A DNA stretch of 64,000 bases from Kitasatospora sp. MAP5-34 (lineage in GTDB: Bacteria > Actinomycetota > Actinomycetes > Streptomycetales > Streptomycetaceae), in the NCBI RefSeq assembly GCF_029894335.1, contig NZ_JARXZC010000027.1:40903-104902 (forward strand), written 5' to 3'. This document shows, in pieces, positions 16,974 through 25,255 of the stretch. The position numbers and the translations under genes are program-made. Each line of letters begins with the position of its first letter. Position 1 is the stretch's first letter. The notes beneath the pieces were generated by a model that saw only the letters and a program-made list of their open reading frames with translations, had not been told where the DNA came from and made no database searches.

Positions 16974-17609
16974 GTGACCACTGCCGATTCCCGCAAGATC
17001 GCCGACTTCTGGTTCGACCCGCTCTGCCCCTGGGCCTGGATGACCTCGCGCTGGATGCTGGAGGTCGAGAAGCTCCGCCCGGTGGACACCCGCTGGCACG
17101 TGATGAGCCTGGCCGTGCTGAACGAGCACAACGAGAACCTGCCCGAGCAGTACCGCGAGGCGATGGCCAAGGCGTGGGGCCCGGTCCGCGTGCTGATCGC
17201 CGCCGCGCAGGCGCACGGTGACAAGGTGCTCGGCCCGCTCTACACCGAGCTGGGCACCCGCTTCCACAACCAGGCTCTGCCCAACGAGCGTTCGACCATC
17301 GAGGCCGCGCTGGTGGCGGCCGGCCTGCCGGTCGAGCTGGCGGACGCCGCCGACAGCGACGCGTACGACGAGGCCCTGCGCGCCTCGCACGCCGAGGGCA
17401 TCACGCTGGTCGGCCAGGACGTCGGCACCCCGGTCATCGCGGTGGACGGCCCGGACGGCGACCGGGTCGCCTTCTTCGGCCCGGTGGTCACCCCGATCCC
17501 GCGCGGCGAGGCCGCCGCCCGCCTCTGGGACGGCACCGTGCTGGTCGCCTCGACGCCCGGCTTCTACGAGATCAAGCGGACCCGGACGGCCAAACCGTCT
17601 TTCGAGTAA
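16974..17609 (+). CDS. DsbA-family thiol oxidoreductase, Rv2466c-like (mycothiol-dependent)
   Basis: A 211-residue thioredoxin-fold DsbA-like protein. DFWFDPLCPWAWMTSRW, WHVMSLAVLNE and EQYREAMAKAWGPVR follow closely the mycobacterial Rv2466c protein, a mycothiol-dependent reductase induced by SigH under thiol stress and able to activate nitro-prodrugs. In Rv2466c the motif is CPWC; here it is CPWA, so only the nucleophilic Cys at residue 18 remains. This suggests a monothiol mechanism using mycothiol. The cis-proline region is VGTPVI. GTG 16974 follows AGAAGGAC; the upstream frame to 16776 is non-coding. The putative sigma-R promoter fits its role. Confidence 0.88.
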   Translation: MTTADSRKIADFWFDPLCPWAWMTSRWMLEVEKLRPVDTRWHVMSLAVLNEHNENLPEQYREAMAKAWGPVRVLIAAAQAHGDKVLGPLYTELGTRFHNQALPNERSTIEAALVAAGLPVELADAADSDAYDEALRASHAEGITLVGQDVGTPVIAVDGPDGDRVAFFGPVVTPIPRGEAAARLWDGTVLVASTPGFYEIKRTRTAKPSFE

Positions 17610-17619
17610 CAGGCCCGCT

Positions 17620-17654
17620 GGTAGGGGCGCGGGGCGCTGCCTCGCGCCCCTACC
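17620..17654. terminator. bidirectional terminator
   Basis: Perfect 12-bp inverted repeat GGTAGGGGCGCG (17620-17631) and CGCGCCCCTACC (17643-17654) between the convergent thiol oxidoreductase and permease genes. Confidence 0.85.
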
Positions 17655-17688
17655 GCTTTACCGGGTGCGCTGCTTTACCGGGTGCGCT
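17655..17688. repeat. 17-bp tandem duplication over the permease stop
   Basis: GCTTTACCGGGTGCGCT twice (17655 and 17672). The permease stop (TAA on the minus strand, 17675-17677) is in the second unit and is copied in the first. Confidence 0.88.
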
Positions 17689-19069
17689 GCTTCAGCAGGC
17701 CGATCGCCGAGAGGACCACCGTGAGACCGGCGGTGAAGTAGAGCTGGATGCGGTTGTCGGCGTCCAGGGTCATCAGGGCGAGCACCCCGAGGATCGCGGC
17801 CAGCGCGGCCCAGGTCAGGTACGGGAAGAGCCACATCCGCACGGTGAGCAGCTCGGGCGCCTCGCGCTCCAGCCGCCGCCGCATCCGCAGCTGCGCCACC
17901 GCGATGAACGCCCAGACCACCAGCACGGCCGCGCCGACCATGTTGAGCAGCCAGTTGAAGACGGTGGTCGGCCACCAGTAGCTCAGCAGTACCGCGAGGA
18001 AGCCGAACGCCGACGAGGCCAGCACCGCCGGGCGCGGCACCCCGCTGCTCACCCTGGCGAGCACGCGCGGGCCCTGGCCGCGCTGGACCAGCGAGTACGC
18101 CATCCGCGAGGAGCCGTAGATGTTGGCGTTCATCGCGGAGAGCAGCGCGATAAGCACCACCACGTTCATCAGCTGGGCCGCGCCGGGGATGCCGAGGCTG
18201 CTCAGCACCGCGACGTACGGGCCCTGCTTGACCACTGCGGGGTCGTTCCACGGCACCAGGGTCACGATGACCGCCATCGAGCCGACGTAGAAGAGCGCGA
18301 TCCGCCACATCGCGGTGCGGACGGCGGTCGCCACGCTGCGGCGGGGGTTCTCGGACTCGGCGGCGGCGATCGTCACGGTCTCCAGGCCGCCGTACGCGAA
18401 CACCGAGGCCAGCAGGCCGGTGACCAGACCGGCGCTGCCCTTCGGGAAGAAGCCGCCCTGGCCGGTCAGGTTGGCGGCGCCGGGGGCGGAGGTGCCGGGC
18501 AGCAGGCCGAGGACGGCGAGGACGCAGATCACCAGGAAGGCCGCGATGGCGGTGACCTTGATCGCGGCGAACCAGAACTCGAACTCGCCGAAGTTCTTCA
18601 CCGCCGCCAGGTTGGTGGCGCAGAAGAAGACCATGAAGAGGCCCACCCAGACGGCTGACGGCACGCCGGGGAACCAGGCGGCCATCACGTGCGACGCGCC
18701 GATCGCCTCCGCCGCCACGCCGACGCAGAGCAGCGTCCAGAACATCCAGCCGACCGTCAGCCCCGCCCACGGGCCGATCTCCTTCTCGGCGTGCACCGAG
18801 AACGATCCGCTGGCAGGACGGGCCGCCGACATCTCGCCGAGCATCCGCATCACCAGCATCACCAGCAGCCCGGAGGCGGCGAAGGCGAGCACGATGGACG
18901 GTCCGGCGGCGGCGATGCCGGCCCCCGAGCCGACGAACAGCCCGGCGCCGATCACCCCGCCGAGCGCGATCATCGAGAGGTGACGCTGCTTGAGGCCGTG
19001 GCTCAGCTGCCGGCCGCCGGACGCCTGGTCCGTGGGCGCAGGCGGCTGCTGAGTGGTGGGGGTCGACAT
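17675..19069 (-). CDS. APC-family amino acid permease
   Basis: A 464-residue integral membrane protein with about 12 hydrophobic segments. LKQRHLSMIALGGVIGAGLFVGSG at the first membrane helix is the hallmark of the amino acid transporter (AAT/GABA permease) branch of the APC superfamily, proton-coupled importers of amino acids; SEDYGEFEFW-like NFGEFEFWFAAIKV is also typical. The substrate cannot be fixed from sequence. ATG 19069 gives a cytoplasmic N-terminus MSTPTTQQPPAPTD; a GTG at 19123 would place a 7-bp inverted repeat in the coding region and has no ribosome-binding site. The last residues KQRTR lie in a tandem duplication. Confidence 0.88.
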   Translation of the reverse strand: MSTPTTQQPPAPTDQASGGRQLSHGLKQRHLSMIALGGVIGAGLFVGSGAGIAAAGPSIVLAFAASGLLVMLVMRMLGEMSAARPASGSFSVHAEKEIGPWAGLTVGWMFWTLLCVGVAAEAIGASHVMAAWFPGVPSAVWVGLFMVFFCATNLAAVKNFGEFEFWFAAIKVTAIAAFLVICVLAVLGLLPGTSAPGAANLTGQGGFFPKGSAGLVTGLLASVFAYGGLETVTIAAAESENPRRSVATAVRTAMWRIALFYVGSMAVIVTLVPWNDPAVVKQGPYVAVLSSLGIPGAAQLMNVVVLIALLSAMNANIYGSSRMAYSLVQRGQGPRVLARVSSGVPRPAVLASSAFGFLAVLLSYWWPTTVFNWLLNMVGAAVLVVWAFIAVAQLRMRRRLEREAPELLTVRMWLFPYLTWAALAAILGVLALMTLDADNRIQLYFTAGLTVVLSAIGLLKQRTR

Positions 19070-19089
19070 CAGGGCGGATCCAGACTGTA

Positions 19090-19119
19090 CGAATAGCGTG
19101 GGGAGCTGTCCACTATTCG
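19090..19119. promoter_or_regulatory. inverted repeat upstream of the permease
   Basis: CGAATAG (19090-19096) and CTATTCG (19113-19119), 16-nt spacer, about 20 nt upstream of the permease start. Possible operator or 5' UTR hairpin. Confidence 0.4.
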
Positions 19120-19303
19120 ACACGGTTCGTGGTCAGTGCGAGCAAAGCTCGGTATACGGACACTGATGTGACCGAAAGTGACCTGATCCGTACGCATCGG
19201 ACCGATGGAAGGTTGAATCCGACAAGTCCGGGGGCTGACGCTTTGTCGGGGACGATGCCGTGCGGGCACGTCCCACCGCGTAGGTTCGCAACTGATCACC
19301 GAA

Positions 19304-19378
19304 GCGCCGCGCCAGAACGCGCCGCGCCAGAACGCGCCGTACTAGAACTAGTCGTGTCAGAACTAGTCGTGTCAGAAC
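19304..19378. repeat. five diverged 15-bp repeats in front of bioY
   Basis: AGAAC recurs at 19314, 19329, 19344, 19359 and 19374, each 15 bp apart. Units one and two share GCGCCGCGCCAGAAC; units three and four share AGAACTAGTCGTGTC. The array ends just before the bioY ribosome-binding site. Confidence 0.85.
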
Positions 19379-19391
19379 TGGAGACCCGCTC

Positions 19392-19994
19392 ATGGCCACG
19401 GCCACCGCCACCGTCGTACCGTCCACCCCGGTCCTCGCCGACCTGCTTCCGCGCGCGGCCGGGCGGCTCGGCAGCCAGGCCCGCGAACTCGCGCTGGTGG
19501 CCGGCGGCGCGGCGCTGACCGGGCTTGCGGCCCAGCTGTCCGTCACCGTCCCGGGCTCCCCGGTGCCGGTCACCGGCCAGACCTTCGCCGCCCTGCTGGT
19601 CGGCACCGCGCTCGGCACCCGGCGGGGCATCGCCTCGCTCGGCCTCTACCTGCTGGCCGGGATGGCCGGCCTGCCCTGGTTCGCCGCCGGCAGCTCCGGC
19701 TGGGCGATGCCGAGCCTCGGTTACGTGCTCGGCTTCGTCCTGGCGGCGGGCCTGACCGGCGCACTGGCCCGGCGCGGCGCGGACCGCAGCCCGCTGCGCA
19801 CCGCCGTGGCCATGGTGCTCGGCAACCTGGCGATCTACGCGGTCGGCGTGCCGTACCTGGCAGCCTCCCTGCACGTCCCGCTCGCGAAGGCCGCCGACCT
19901 CGGCCTCTACCCCTACCTGGTCGGCGACGGCCTCAAGGTACTCGTCGCCATGGGCGCCCTCCCGCTCACCTGGAAGCTCCTCGGCCGACGCTGA
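19392..19994 (+). CDS. bioY: biotin transporter BioY (ECF substrate-binding component)
   Basis: A 200-residue membrane protein with about six helices. LSVTVPGSPVPVTGQTFAALLVGTALGTRRG and the following GLYLLAGMAGLPWFA are the conserved BioY segments that bind biotin. BioY is the S component of an energy-coupling-factor transporter; no bioM/bioN genes are adjacent, so it either works alone or uses a shared energising module. GGAG stands 8 nt before ATG 19392. A five-unit 15-bp repeat lies directly upstream. I do not see a clear BioQ or BirA site. A long perfect palindrome follows the stop. Confidence 0.93.
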   Translation: MATATATVVPSTPVLADLLPRAAGRLGSQARELALVAGGAALTGLAAQLSVTVPGSPVPVTGQTFAALLVGTALGTRRGIASLGLYLLAGMAGLPWFAAGSSGWAMPSLGYVLGFVLAAGLTGALARRGADRSPLRTAVAMVLGNLAIYAVGVPYLAASLHVPLAKAADLGLYPYLVGDGLKVLVAMGALPLTWKLLGRR

Positions 19995-20003
19995 GGCAGT
20001 GCC

Positions 20004-20080
20004 AGGGGCGCGGGGAACTGCGCGAAAGCGGGAGGGCACAGGTCGTTGCCCGCCGATCTCGCGCAGTTCCCCGCGCCCCT
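20004..20080. repeat. 22-bp perfect inverted repeat, intergenic palindrome family
   Basis: Left arm 20004-20025 (begins AGGGGCGCGGGGAACT) and right arm 20059-20080 are exact reverse complements, with a 33-nt loop. It lies between bioY and rpiB and can act as a terminator. A second, imperfect copy with the same left arm is at 38557-38628. Confidence 0.9.
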
Positions 20081-20117
20081 TTGGTGGTGCAACCGGAGCA
20101 CGTGCAACACTTTCCGC

Positions 20118-20603
20118 ATGCGCGTGTACCTGGGTTCCGACCATGCCGGATACGACCTCAAGAACCACCTCGTCCAGTGGCTGAAGGAGGCCGGCCATGA
20201 GCCGGTCGACTGCGGGCCGCACATCCTCGACGCCGAGGACGACTACCCGCCGTTCTGCCTGCGTGCCGCCGAGCGCACCGCCGCCGACCCCGAGGCGCTG
20301 GGCATCGTGATCGGCGGCTCGGGCAACGGCGAGGCGATCGCCGCCAACAAGGTCAAGGGCGTCCGGGCTGCGCTCGCCTGGAGCGAGCAGACCGCCTCGC
20401 TCGGCCGCGAGCACAACAACGCCAACGTGATCTCCATCGGTGGCCGGATGCACACCGAGGACGAGGCGACCAAGTTCGTCGAGATCTTCCTCAACACCCC
20501 GTACAGCGGCGAGCCCCGGCACACCCGCCGGATCGAGATGCTCAGCGAGTACGAGACCACCGGCGAGCTGCCGCCCATCCCGGCCCACCACCCGCAGGGC
20601 TGA
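20118..20603 (+). CDS. rpiB: ribose-5-phosphate isomerase B
   Basis: Interconverts ribose 5-phosphate and ribulose 5-phosphate in the pentose phosphate pathway. The 161-residue protein has the LacAB/RpiB features GSDHAGYDLK at the N-terminus and IGGSGNGEAIAANKVKG. As in mycobacteria, the usual catalytic Cys of enteric RpiB is Ser here and the Glu of GNGE is the likely base. HNNANVISIGGRM is also conserved. ATG 20118 is used because the upstream frame crosses the palindromic repeat. The 3' end converges with the Eis-like gene. Confidence 0.93.
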   Translation: MRVYLGSDHAGYDLKNHLVQWLKEAGHEPVDCGPHILDAEDDYPPFCLRAAERTAADPEALGIVIGGSGNGEAIAANKVKGVRAALAWSEQTASLGREHNNANVISIGGRMHTEDEATKFVEIFLNTPYSGEPRHTRRIEMLSEYETTGELPPIPAHHPQG

Positions 20604-20625
20604 CCTTCCGCCAGGAGCTCAGGAG

Positions 20626-20658
20626 CTGCCGTACGGATCGTCAGAATCCGTGCGGCAG
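20626..20658. terminator. terminator between rpiB and the Eis-like gene
   Basis: CTGCCGTACGGAT (20626-20638) and ATCCGTGCGGCAG (20646-20658), 13-bp stem with one wobble and a 7-nt loop. It overlaps the stop codon of the minus-strand gene. An 8-bp duplication CAGGAGCT x2 (20612-20627) precedes it. Confidence 0.75.
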
Positions 20659-21921
20659 CCAGGGTGCGATGTCCGACGCGAAGGCCCGCGAGGCTTCGGC
20701 CAGCGCCCCTTGGCGCAGTTCGGTCACCCGCCCGGCGGCCGCCAGGGCCGCCAGCGTCGTCCCGCCCAGATAGGCCGAGCCCAACGTCCGTACGTTCAGG
20801 GCGAGTTCCGCCGACTCGGCGGTCCGCTCGCAGGACGCGCCCTTGCCCGGGCCGCCGCTGTGCAGCTTCCAGCGGCCGGTGTTCCACGGGCAGAACTCGT
20901 CGGTGACGTCCAGGACGACCTCCACCGGCGCCGCGTAGCCGCGCTCCCGCAGGGCCGCGCCGACGTCCACCAGTCGGACGAAGAGCGAGTCGCTGAGGCG
21001 GGGCTCCAGGCGGCGCGGGTCCGAGACCAGGTGCAGCAGCGGGTCGTCGACCGGGCGGCTGCGGATCGTGACGGTCTCGGTCAGATCGAGGTCGAGCAGG
21101 AAGGACCAGAGCGCCGCGTACACCTGCGGCGACTCCGCCTCCACGTCGCGGACCTTCACCGTGCCGCCCGGGATGTCTGTCGGGCCCCACGCCACGTTGG
21201 CCGCGTAGCGGGCGTAGCCGAGCAGGCGCCCGCTCTCCCTGTCCTGGGCCAGCACGCACTGCAGCGGGGAGTAGCCGCCGCGCGAGCCGGGCGCGTCCAG
21301 CAGCGGGAGCCGCTCCCAGCCCGGTCGGCGCTCCAGCATGCCCGGCCGCAGCGGCACCCGGGACGCGTACAGCCGCTCGCAGGCCGGGCTGCTCTCCGCC
21401 GGGTCGGCCAGCCGCAGTCGGACGGCGGCGTCGCCGGGGGAGTGTACCCGGACCTTTCCGCGCGGGATGGTCAGTGACAGCCGCCAGGTGCCGAGGCCGT
21501 AGCCGTACCGCCCGTAGATGGCCGGCTCCGAGGCGGTGAGCACCGCCAGTGCCTCGCCGCGCTCGTGGATGTCGTCCAGCTGACGGCTCATCAGCGCGGT
21601 CAGCAGGCCGCGCCGACGGTGCGTCGGCAGCACGCCGACCATCGTCACGCCCGCCGTGGGCAGCACCGCGCCCCCGGGCACCGCCATCCCGAAGCTGAAC
21701 GCCCCCGCGCCCCCGACCACCGCCGGACCGTCCCAGGCCGCCAGCGCACGGTCGACGTCGGACAGCTCGCGCCAGAGCCCGCGCTCCTCCGGCTCCTCCT
21801 CCCGACCGCCGAAGGCGATCTCCAGAGCGCGGTACCAGGTGTCCCACTCCGCTGGGTTCAGTGTGCGGATGGTCGGTGCGCGAAGGGGCGAGGTGTCGGA
21901 AGCGGCAGCATCGGCAGTCAT
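20641..21921 (-). CDS. Eis-like GNAT N-acetyltransferase
   Basis: A 426-residue protein of the Eis (enhanced intracellular survival) type: two tandem GNAT folds and a C-terminal SCP2-like domain. MVGVLPTHRRRGLLTALM is the acetyl-CoA-binding VxPxxRRRG motif of the first GNAT domain (about residues 85-100), and YGRYGYGLG and the C-terminal sequence ending in Phe (WLPHGF) are typical: in Eis the terminal carboxylate acts as general base. Eis enzymes acetylate aminoglycosides and other amines; the natural substrate here is unknown. I use ATG 21921 (MTADAAASD); the longer frame to 22074 would overlap the divergent PP2C gene. Confidence 0.85.
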   Translation of the reverse strand: MTADAAASDTSPLRAPTIRTLNPAEWDTWYRALEIAFGGREEEPEERGLWRELSDVDRALAAWDGPAVVGGAGAFSFGMAVPGGAVLPTAGVTMVGVLPTHRRRGLLTALMSRQLDDIHERGEALAVLTASEPAIYGRYGYGLGTWRLSLTIPRGKVRVHSPGDAAVRLRLADPAESSPACERLYASRVPLRPGMLERRPGWERLPLLDAPGSRGGYSPLQCVLAQDRESGRLLGYARYAANVAWGPTDIPGGTVKVRDVEAESPQVYAALWSFLLDLDLTETVTIRSRPVDDPLLHLVSDPRRLEPRLSDSLFVRLVDVGAALRERGYAAPVEVVLDVTDEFCPWNTGRWKLHSGGPGKGASCERTAESAELALNVRTLGSAYLGGTTLAALAAAGRVTELRQGALAEASRAFASDIAPWLPHGF

Positions 21922-22060
21922 ATGCCAACAGCTATCACCAGCTCCGGGACAATCGCGACCGAATTGCGGCGTCGGCTCCGAGATGTCGGCGGCGAAGATC
22001 TCGGCCGACACCGTCCGCCCCGTCGACGGCGACCCGTGACGGTGGATAAGGTCAGAGCCC

Positions 22061-23293
22061 ATGGCTGGCAGCACGCCGGGCTCACGGCCCCGGACGAGTG
22101 CGACGGGACCTGCCGCGACAGCGGCTCAGGATCCCTGGACGGCCCGGTTGCGAGCGCGGCTCTACCGGGCCCGGCGAAGGCTGCGCCGAACCGGGGTGGA
22201 CTACTTCCGTGGTGACGCCTCGGACTGGCTCGCCTTCGCCGGGTTCCTGGTGCTCGTCCCGCTGCTGGTCCTGCTCAACATCTGGATCCCCGCCTGGGTC
22301 CCGCCCACCGCGCTGGTCCTGCCGATCCTCGCCGGCTCCCTGCTGCTCCGGCCCGGCACGCTGGTGCTGCTGTACGCCGCCGCCGCGCTCGGCCTCTCCG
22401 CCGAGTCGCTGATCCACACCGGCGAGCGGGTCGCCAGCGACCGTCCCGACACCTACGTCTTCGGCGTCACCCCCGGTGCGGCCCTGGTGGTCGGCGCGGT
22501 CGGGGTGGCCGGGCTGATGCTCGCCCAGTTCCGCAGCCGGGTCGGCGTGCCCTGGCGCGGCGGCGGCTCGATGCTCTTCGACCTGCGGGAACGGCTGCGG
22601 GTCCAGAGCAGGGTGCCCGACCTGCCTGCGGGCTGGTACGCCGACATGGCGCTGCGCCCGGCCGGCGGCCAGTCCTTCTCCGGGGACTTCGTGGTCGCCG
22701 CCCGGACCGGGCCGGGCCGGCGGGTGCTGGAGGCCGTCCTCGCGGACGTCTCCGGCAAGGGCATGGACGCCGGTTCGCGCGCCCTGCTGCTCTCCGGTGC
22801 CTTCGGCGGGCTGCTCGGCTCGCTGCCCGCGCACGAGTTCCTGCCCGCCGCCAACGGCTACCTGCTGCGCCAGGAGTGGGAGGAGGGCTTCGCCACCGCC
22901 GTCCATCTGGTGCTGGATCTGGACACCGGCGAGTACGAGCTGCTGTCGGCGGGTCACCTGCCGGGGATGCAGCGGCTCTCGGGCGCCGGCCGCTGGGAGG
23001 TCAAGGAGTCGGTGGAGGGCCCGCTGCTGGGGATCTACGACGGCGCCAAGTTCGAGGGCGTCCGGGGGCGGTTGAACCGGGGTGATGTGCTGATGCTCTG
23101 CACCGACGGCATGGTGGAGATCCCCGGCCGGGACCTCTCGGAGGGGATGGACCGGCTGATGGGCGAGGCGGACCGGCTGGTCGCCAGGTCGCTCCTGGTC
23201 GGCGGCAACCGGGGTGCGGCGGTCAAGCTGATCGAGACGGTGGCCAAGGACGTCAACGACGACCGGGCGGTCCTGCTGCTCTGGCGGCAGTAA
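22061..23293 (+). CDS. membrane-anchored PP2C/SpoIIE-type serine phosphatase
   Basis: A 410-residue protein with about three hydrophobic segments between residues 55 and 160 (LAFAGFLVLVPLLVLLNIWIPAW..., GALVVGAVGVAGLML) and a cytoplasmic PP2C SpoIIE domain from about 170 to 410. Metal-binding motifs are SGDFVVAAR and VLADVSGKGMDAG; LLSAGHLPGM, LCTDGMVE and DDRAVLLLW complete the domain. Such phosphatases act on anti-sigma-factor antagonists in partner-switching systems, which are numerous in Streptomyces; no antagonist or kinase gene is adjacent. TAAGGT stands 8 nt before ATG 22061, so the mRNA may be leaderless. It is divergent from the Eis-like gene. Confidence 0.88.
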   Translation: MAGSTPGSRPRTSATGPAATAAQDPWTARLRARLYRARRRLRRTGVDYFRGDASDWLAFAGFLVLVPLLVLLNIWIPAWVPPTALVLPILAGSLLLRPGTLVLLYAAAALGLSAESLIHTGERVASDRPDTYVFGVTPGAALVVGAVGVAGLMLAQFRSRVGVPWRGGGSMLFDLRERLRVQSRVPDLPAGWYADMALRPAGGQSFSGDFVVAARTGPGRRVLEAVLADVSGKGMDAGSRALLLSGAFGGLLGSLPAHEFLPAANGYLLRQEWEEGFATAVHLVLDLDTGEYELLSAGHLPGMQRLSGAGRWEVKESVEGPLLGIYDGAKFEGVRGRLNRGDVLMLCTDGMVEIPGRDLSEGMDRLMGEADRLVARSLLVGGNRGAAVKLIETVAKDVNDDRAVLLLWRQ

Positions 23294-23786
23294 GCCGCCG
23301 GCGACTGCGCGGGTCGGCCCCGGTTGGCATATGTCAAGTCCGGGTGGTGATCTTCGGCCATTCCTGACGCTTCGTCTACGCCGCCGAAGGACCGACCCCG
23401 ACCGGGCCGACGGCCCGCCCAGCGGCCGGTCAAACCGCCCCTGCCGACACTCCGTCAGCAGCCTTGCGCTATCGTCTCGGTCGGCGGAAATTCGTCTCAC
23501 ATCGCAGGATCTTCGTGCCGGGCTTCCAGCAAGTCCTTTACGCAGTCGGCACGAACGACCACACTGAGTCCGGGCGGGGCTGGTCGGCACTCGGCGAATG
23601 GGGGGCACCACATGCGGCTCGCGGCAGGTGCCGCGGTGCAGCCAGGTACCCCGGTTCCGGTGTGAACGGCCGGACTCTGCCCGAGACCGTCCGTGCCGCA
23701 GCTGGGCGCGGGGGCGTCGCCACGGGGTTCCACCACGGTGCTCCGTAACGCAGCCTCGCTACGAAAGAATGAGGAAGTGAATTCGG
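23294..23786. other. long non-coding region
   Basis: About 490 nt without a frame of convincing codon bias on either strand. It includes the promoter and leader of the small membrane protein gene. A short frame at 23598-23780 reads Cys/Arg-rich and is not supported. I see no hairpin strong enough to name. Confidence 0.4.
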
Positions 23787-23981
23787 GTGGGCCTCTCCGT
23801 CTCCGCGCTGTTCCTGTTCGGCGTCATCGTCGTCATCTTCATCCGCAACAAGCAGATGAAGCTCAGTCACGCGGTTCTCGCCGCGCTCTTCGGCTTCATG
23901 GTCAGCCAGTCCACGGCCGCGACGCCCATCCATGACTTCCTGAACCAGATGGCGAAGACGATCTCCTCCGTGGTCAGCTGA
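23787..23981 (+). CDS. small membrane protein, 64 residues
   Basis: MGLSVSALFLFGVIVVIFIRNKQMKLSHAVLAALFGFMVSQSTAATPIHDFLNQMAKTISSVVS in two parts: a first hydrophobic helix (residues 2-19), a basic loop, a second hydrophobic stretch (27-45) and an amphipathic tail. GTG 23787 follows GAGGAAG by 9 nt. I recall similar short proteins in Streptomyces genomes but know no function. It stands alone after 490 nt of non-coding DNA. Confidence 0.7.
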   Translation: MGLSVSALFLFGVIVVIFIRNKQMKLSHAVLAALFGFMVSQSTAATPIHDFLNQMAKTISSVVS

Positions 23982-24089
23982 CGCGTTCCCGGATCGGCCG
24001 AAGGGGTCGGCCGATGAGGTCCGCTGCTGGGGGCAGCCGATGGGGCCAGCCGATGGGTCGGCTGATCTGCCGGGCCGGTCGGCGTGCCG

Positions 24090-24866
24090 TCACTGACCAG
24101 CGCGCAGGGCCTGCCACCAGCGGCTGAGCAACCCGCGCCGGGGTGTGCGGGAGTAGACCGGGGCGGGCGCCGCCGACTGTGCGTCCGGCTCGGGCTCCGG
24201 GCTGCCCTCGTCCACCAGCAGGATGAACAGCCGGGCCCAGCAGAGGCGTTCGCCGCGCGGCCAGGGCAGGGCGCGCAGCGCCGCCGAGGCGGCCTCCGAG
24301 ACCTCCCCGTTGACCCGGACCTCCGCGATGTCGTCACCGGCCTTGCCGCCGAGGAACAGCTTGACGCCGTTGACGTGCGGCGCCGTCAGCTCCGGATGCA
24401 GTGCGTCGGCCAGCGCGGGCAGCAGTTGGTGATCGGCGAGCCAGCCGGCCAGCTGCTCGCTGCCGAACCCGAAGACCGCCGCCGGGCCCTGGACCGCGTG
24501 CCGACCCGGCAGTCCGGGGTGCCGGTAGTGGTCGCCGTGTTCGCCGGAGTGCTCCTGCAGCTCCACCACGGTGGCCGCGGTGGTGGTCGCCCACATCTTG
24601 ACGGCGTTGTCGAGCTGCTCCTCCTCGGTCTTGCCGAGGCCGGCCGCGCAGTCCCAGACCACCGGGCCGTCCGCCCGGCCGAGTTGAAGGACGAACCCCA
24701 GGTCGACGTGGCCCCCGCCGTCGTCCCCGGGATGCTCACGGACCGCCACCGCCGTGGTGCCCGGGCCCCTGACGACCTCGCCGTCCACGGTGAACTGCTG
24801 GCCGTACCGTGCCATTTCGCGGACCACGCTGCGCTGTATGACGGCCAGTCGGTCCTGCGGACGCAC
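24090..24866 (-). CDS. DUF6348-like hypothetical protein
   Basis: A 258-residue soluble protein. GGGHVDLGFVLQLGRADGPVVWDCAAGLGKTEEEQLDNAVKMWATTTAATVVEL resembles the actinobacterial DUF6348 family as I remember it; function unknown. A Pro/Ala-rich segment and a basic C-terminus (RTPRRGLLSRWWQALRAGQ) follow. GTG 24866 follows GAGGAG by about 7 nt. The open frame extends upstream through the tRNA-Gly gene to 25769, but that part is an artefact of high GC. It is separated from the tRNA by a strong terminator. Confidence 0.7.
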   Translation of the reverse strand: MRPQDRLAVIQRSVVREMARYGQQFTVDGEVVRGPGTTAVAVREHPGDDGGGHVDLGFVLQLGRADGPVVWDCAAGLGKTEEEQLDNAVKMWATTTAATVVELQEHSGEHGDHYRHPGLPGRHAVQGPAAVFGFGSEQLAGWLADHQLLPALADALHPELTAPHVNGVKLFLGGKAGDDIAEVRVNGEVSEAASAALRALPWPRGERLCWARLFILLVDEGSPEPEPDAQSAAPAPVYSRTPRRGLLSRWWQALRAGQ

Positions 24867-24960
24867 GGGCGGGCTCCTCGGTCGAATAAAGAGTCGAACT
24901 TCGAACGCGAGCGAGAGTATCGGCCTGCGGCCCCAGCGGGAAACGGGCGGGTGGAACGAC

Positions 24961-25003
24961 TTCGGCCCCCGGTCGGCGAAGTCATCGCCGACCGGGGGCC
25001 GAA
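24961..25003 (-). terminator. tRNA-Gly terminator
   Basis: Perfect 19-bp inverted repeat (24961-24979 and 24985-25003; left arm begins TTCGGCCCCCGGTCGG) with a 5-nt loop, just downstream of the tRNA on the minus strand. Confidence 0.9.
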
Positions 25004-25007
25004 GAGT

Positions 25008-25081
25008 TGGAGCGGGTGACGAGAATCGAACTCGCGTGGCCAGTTTGGAAGACTGGGGCTCTACCATTGAGCTACACCCGC
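25008..25081 (-). tRNA. tRNA-Gly (anticodon TCC)
   Basis: On the minus strand the sequence GCGGGTGTAGCTCAATGG opens a full cloverleaf: acceptor GCGGGTG/CACCCGC, D-loop GCTCAATGGTAGAGC, anticodon loop CTTCCAA, T-arm GAGTTCGATTCTC and discriminator T. CCA is encoded at 25008-25010. Confidence 0.95.
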
Positions 25082-25255
25082 AGGGCTGTGCCTGAGCACA
25101 GACCACCCCCGGCCGTTTCCGGCTGCGAGGACGGGAACAGCGTACCTGGTCGGGCCGGTTGCCCGCACACCACTTTCGATCCCGGGCATGTCCGACGGCC
25201 GTCCATATTACGGCCGCCCGGGCCCGGCCGACGTGTACGCTTCCTCTCGGCACCA

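Noticed and set aside
23598..23780. 60-residue Cys/Arg-rich frame before the small membrane protein
   Set aside because: No codon bias, no ribosome-binding site and unlikely composition.
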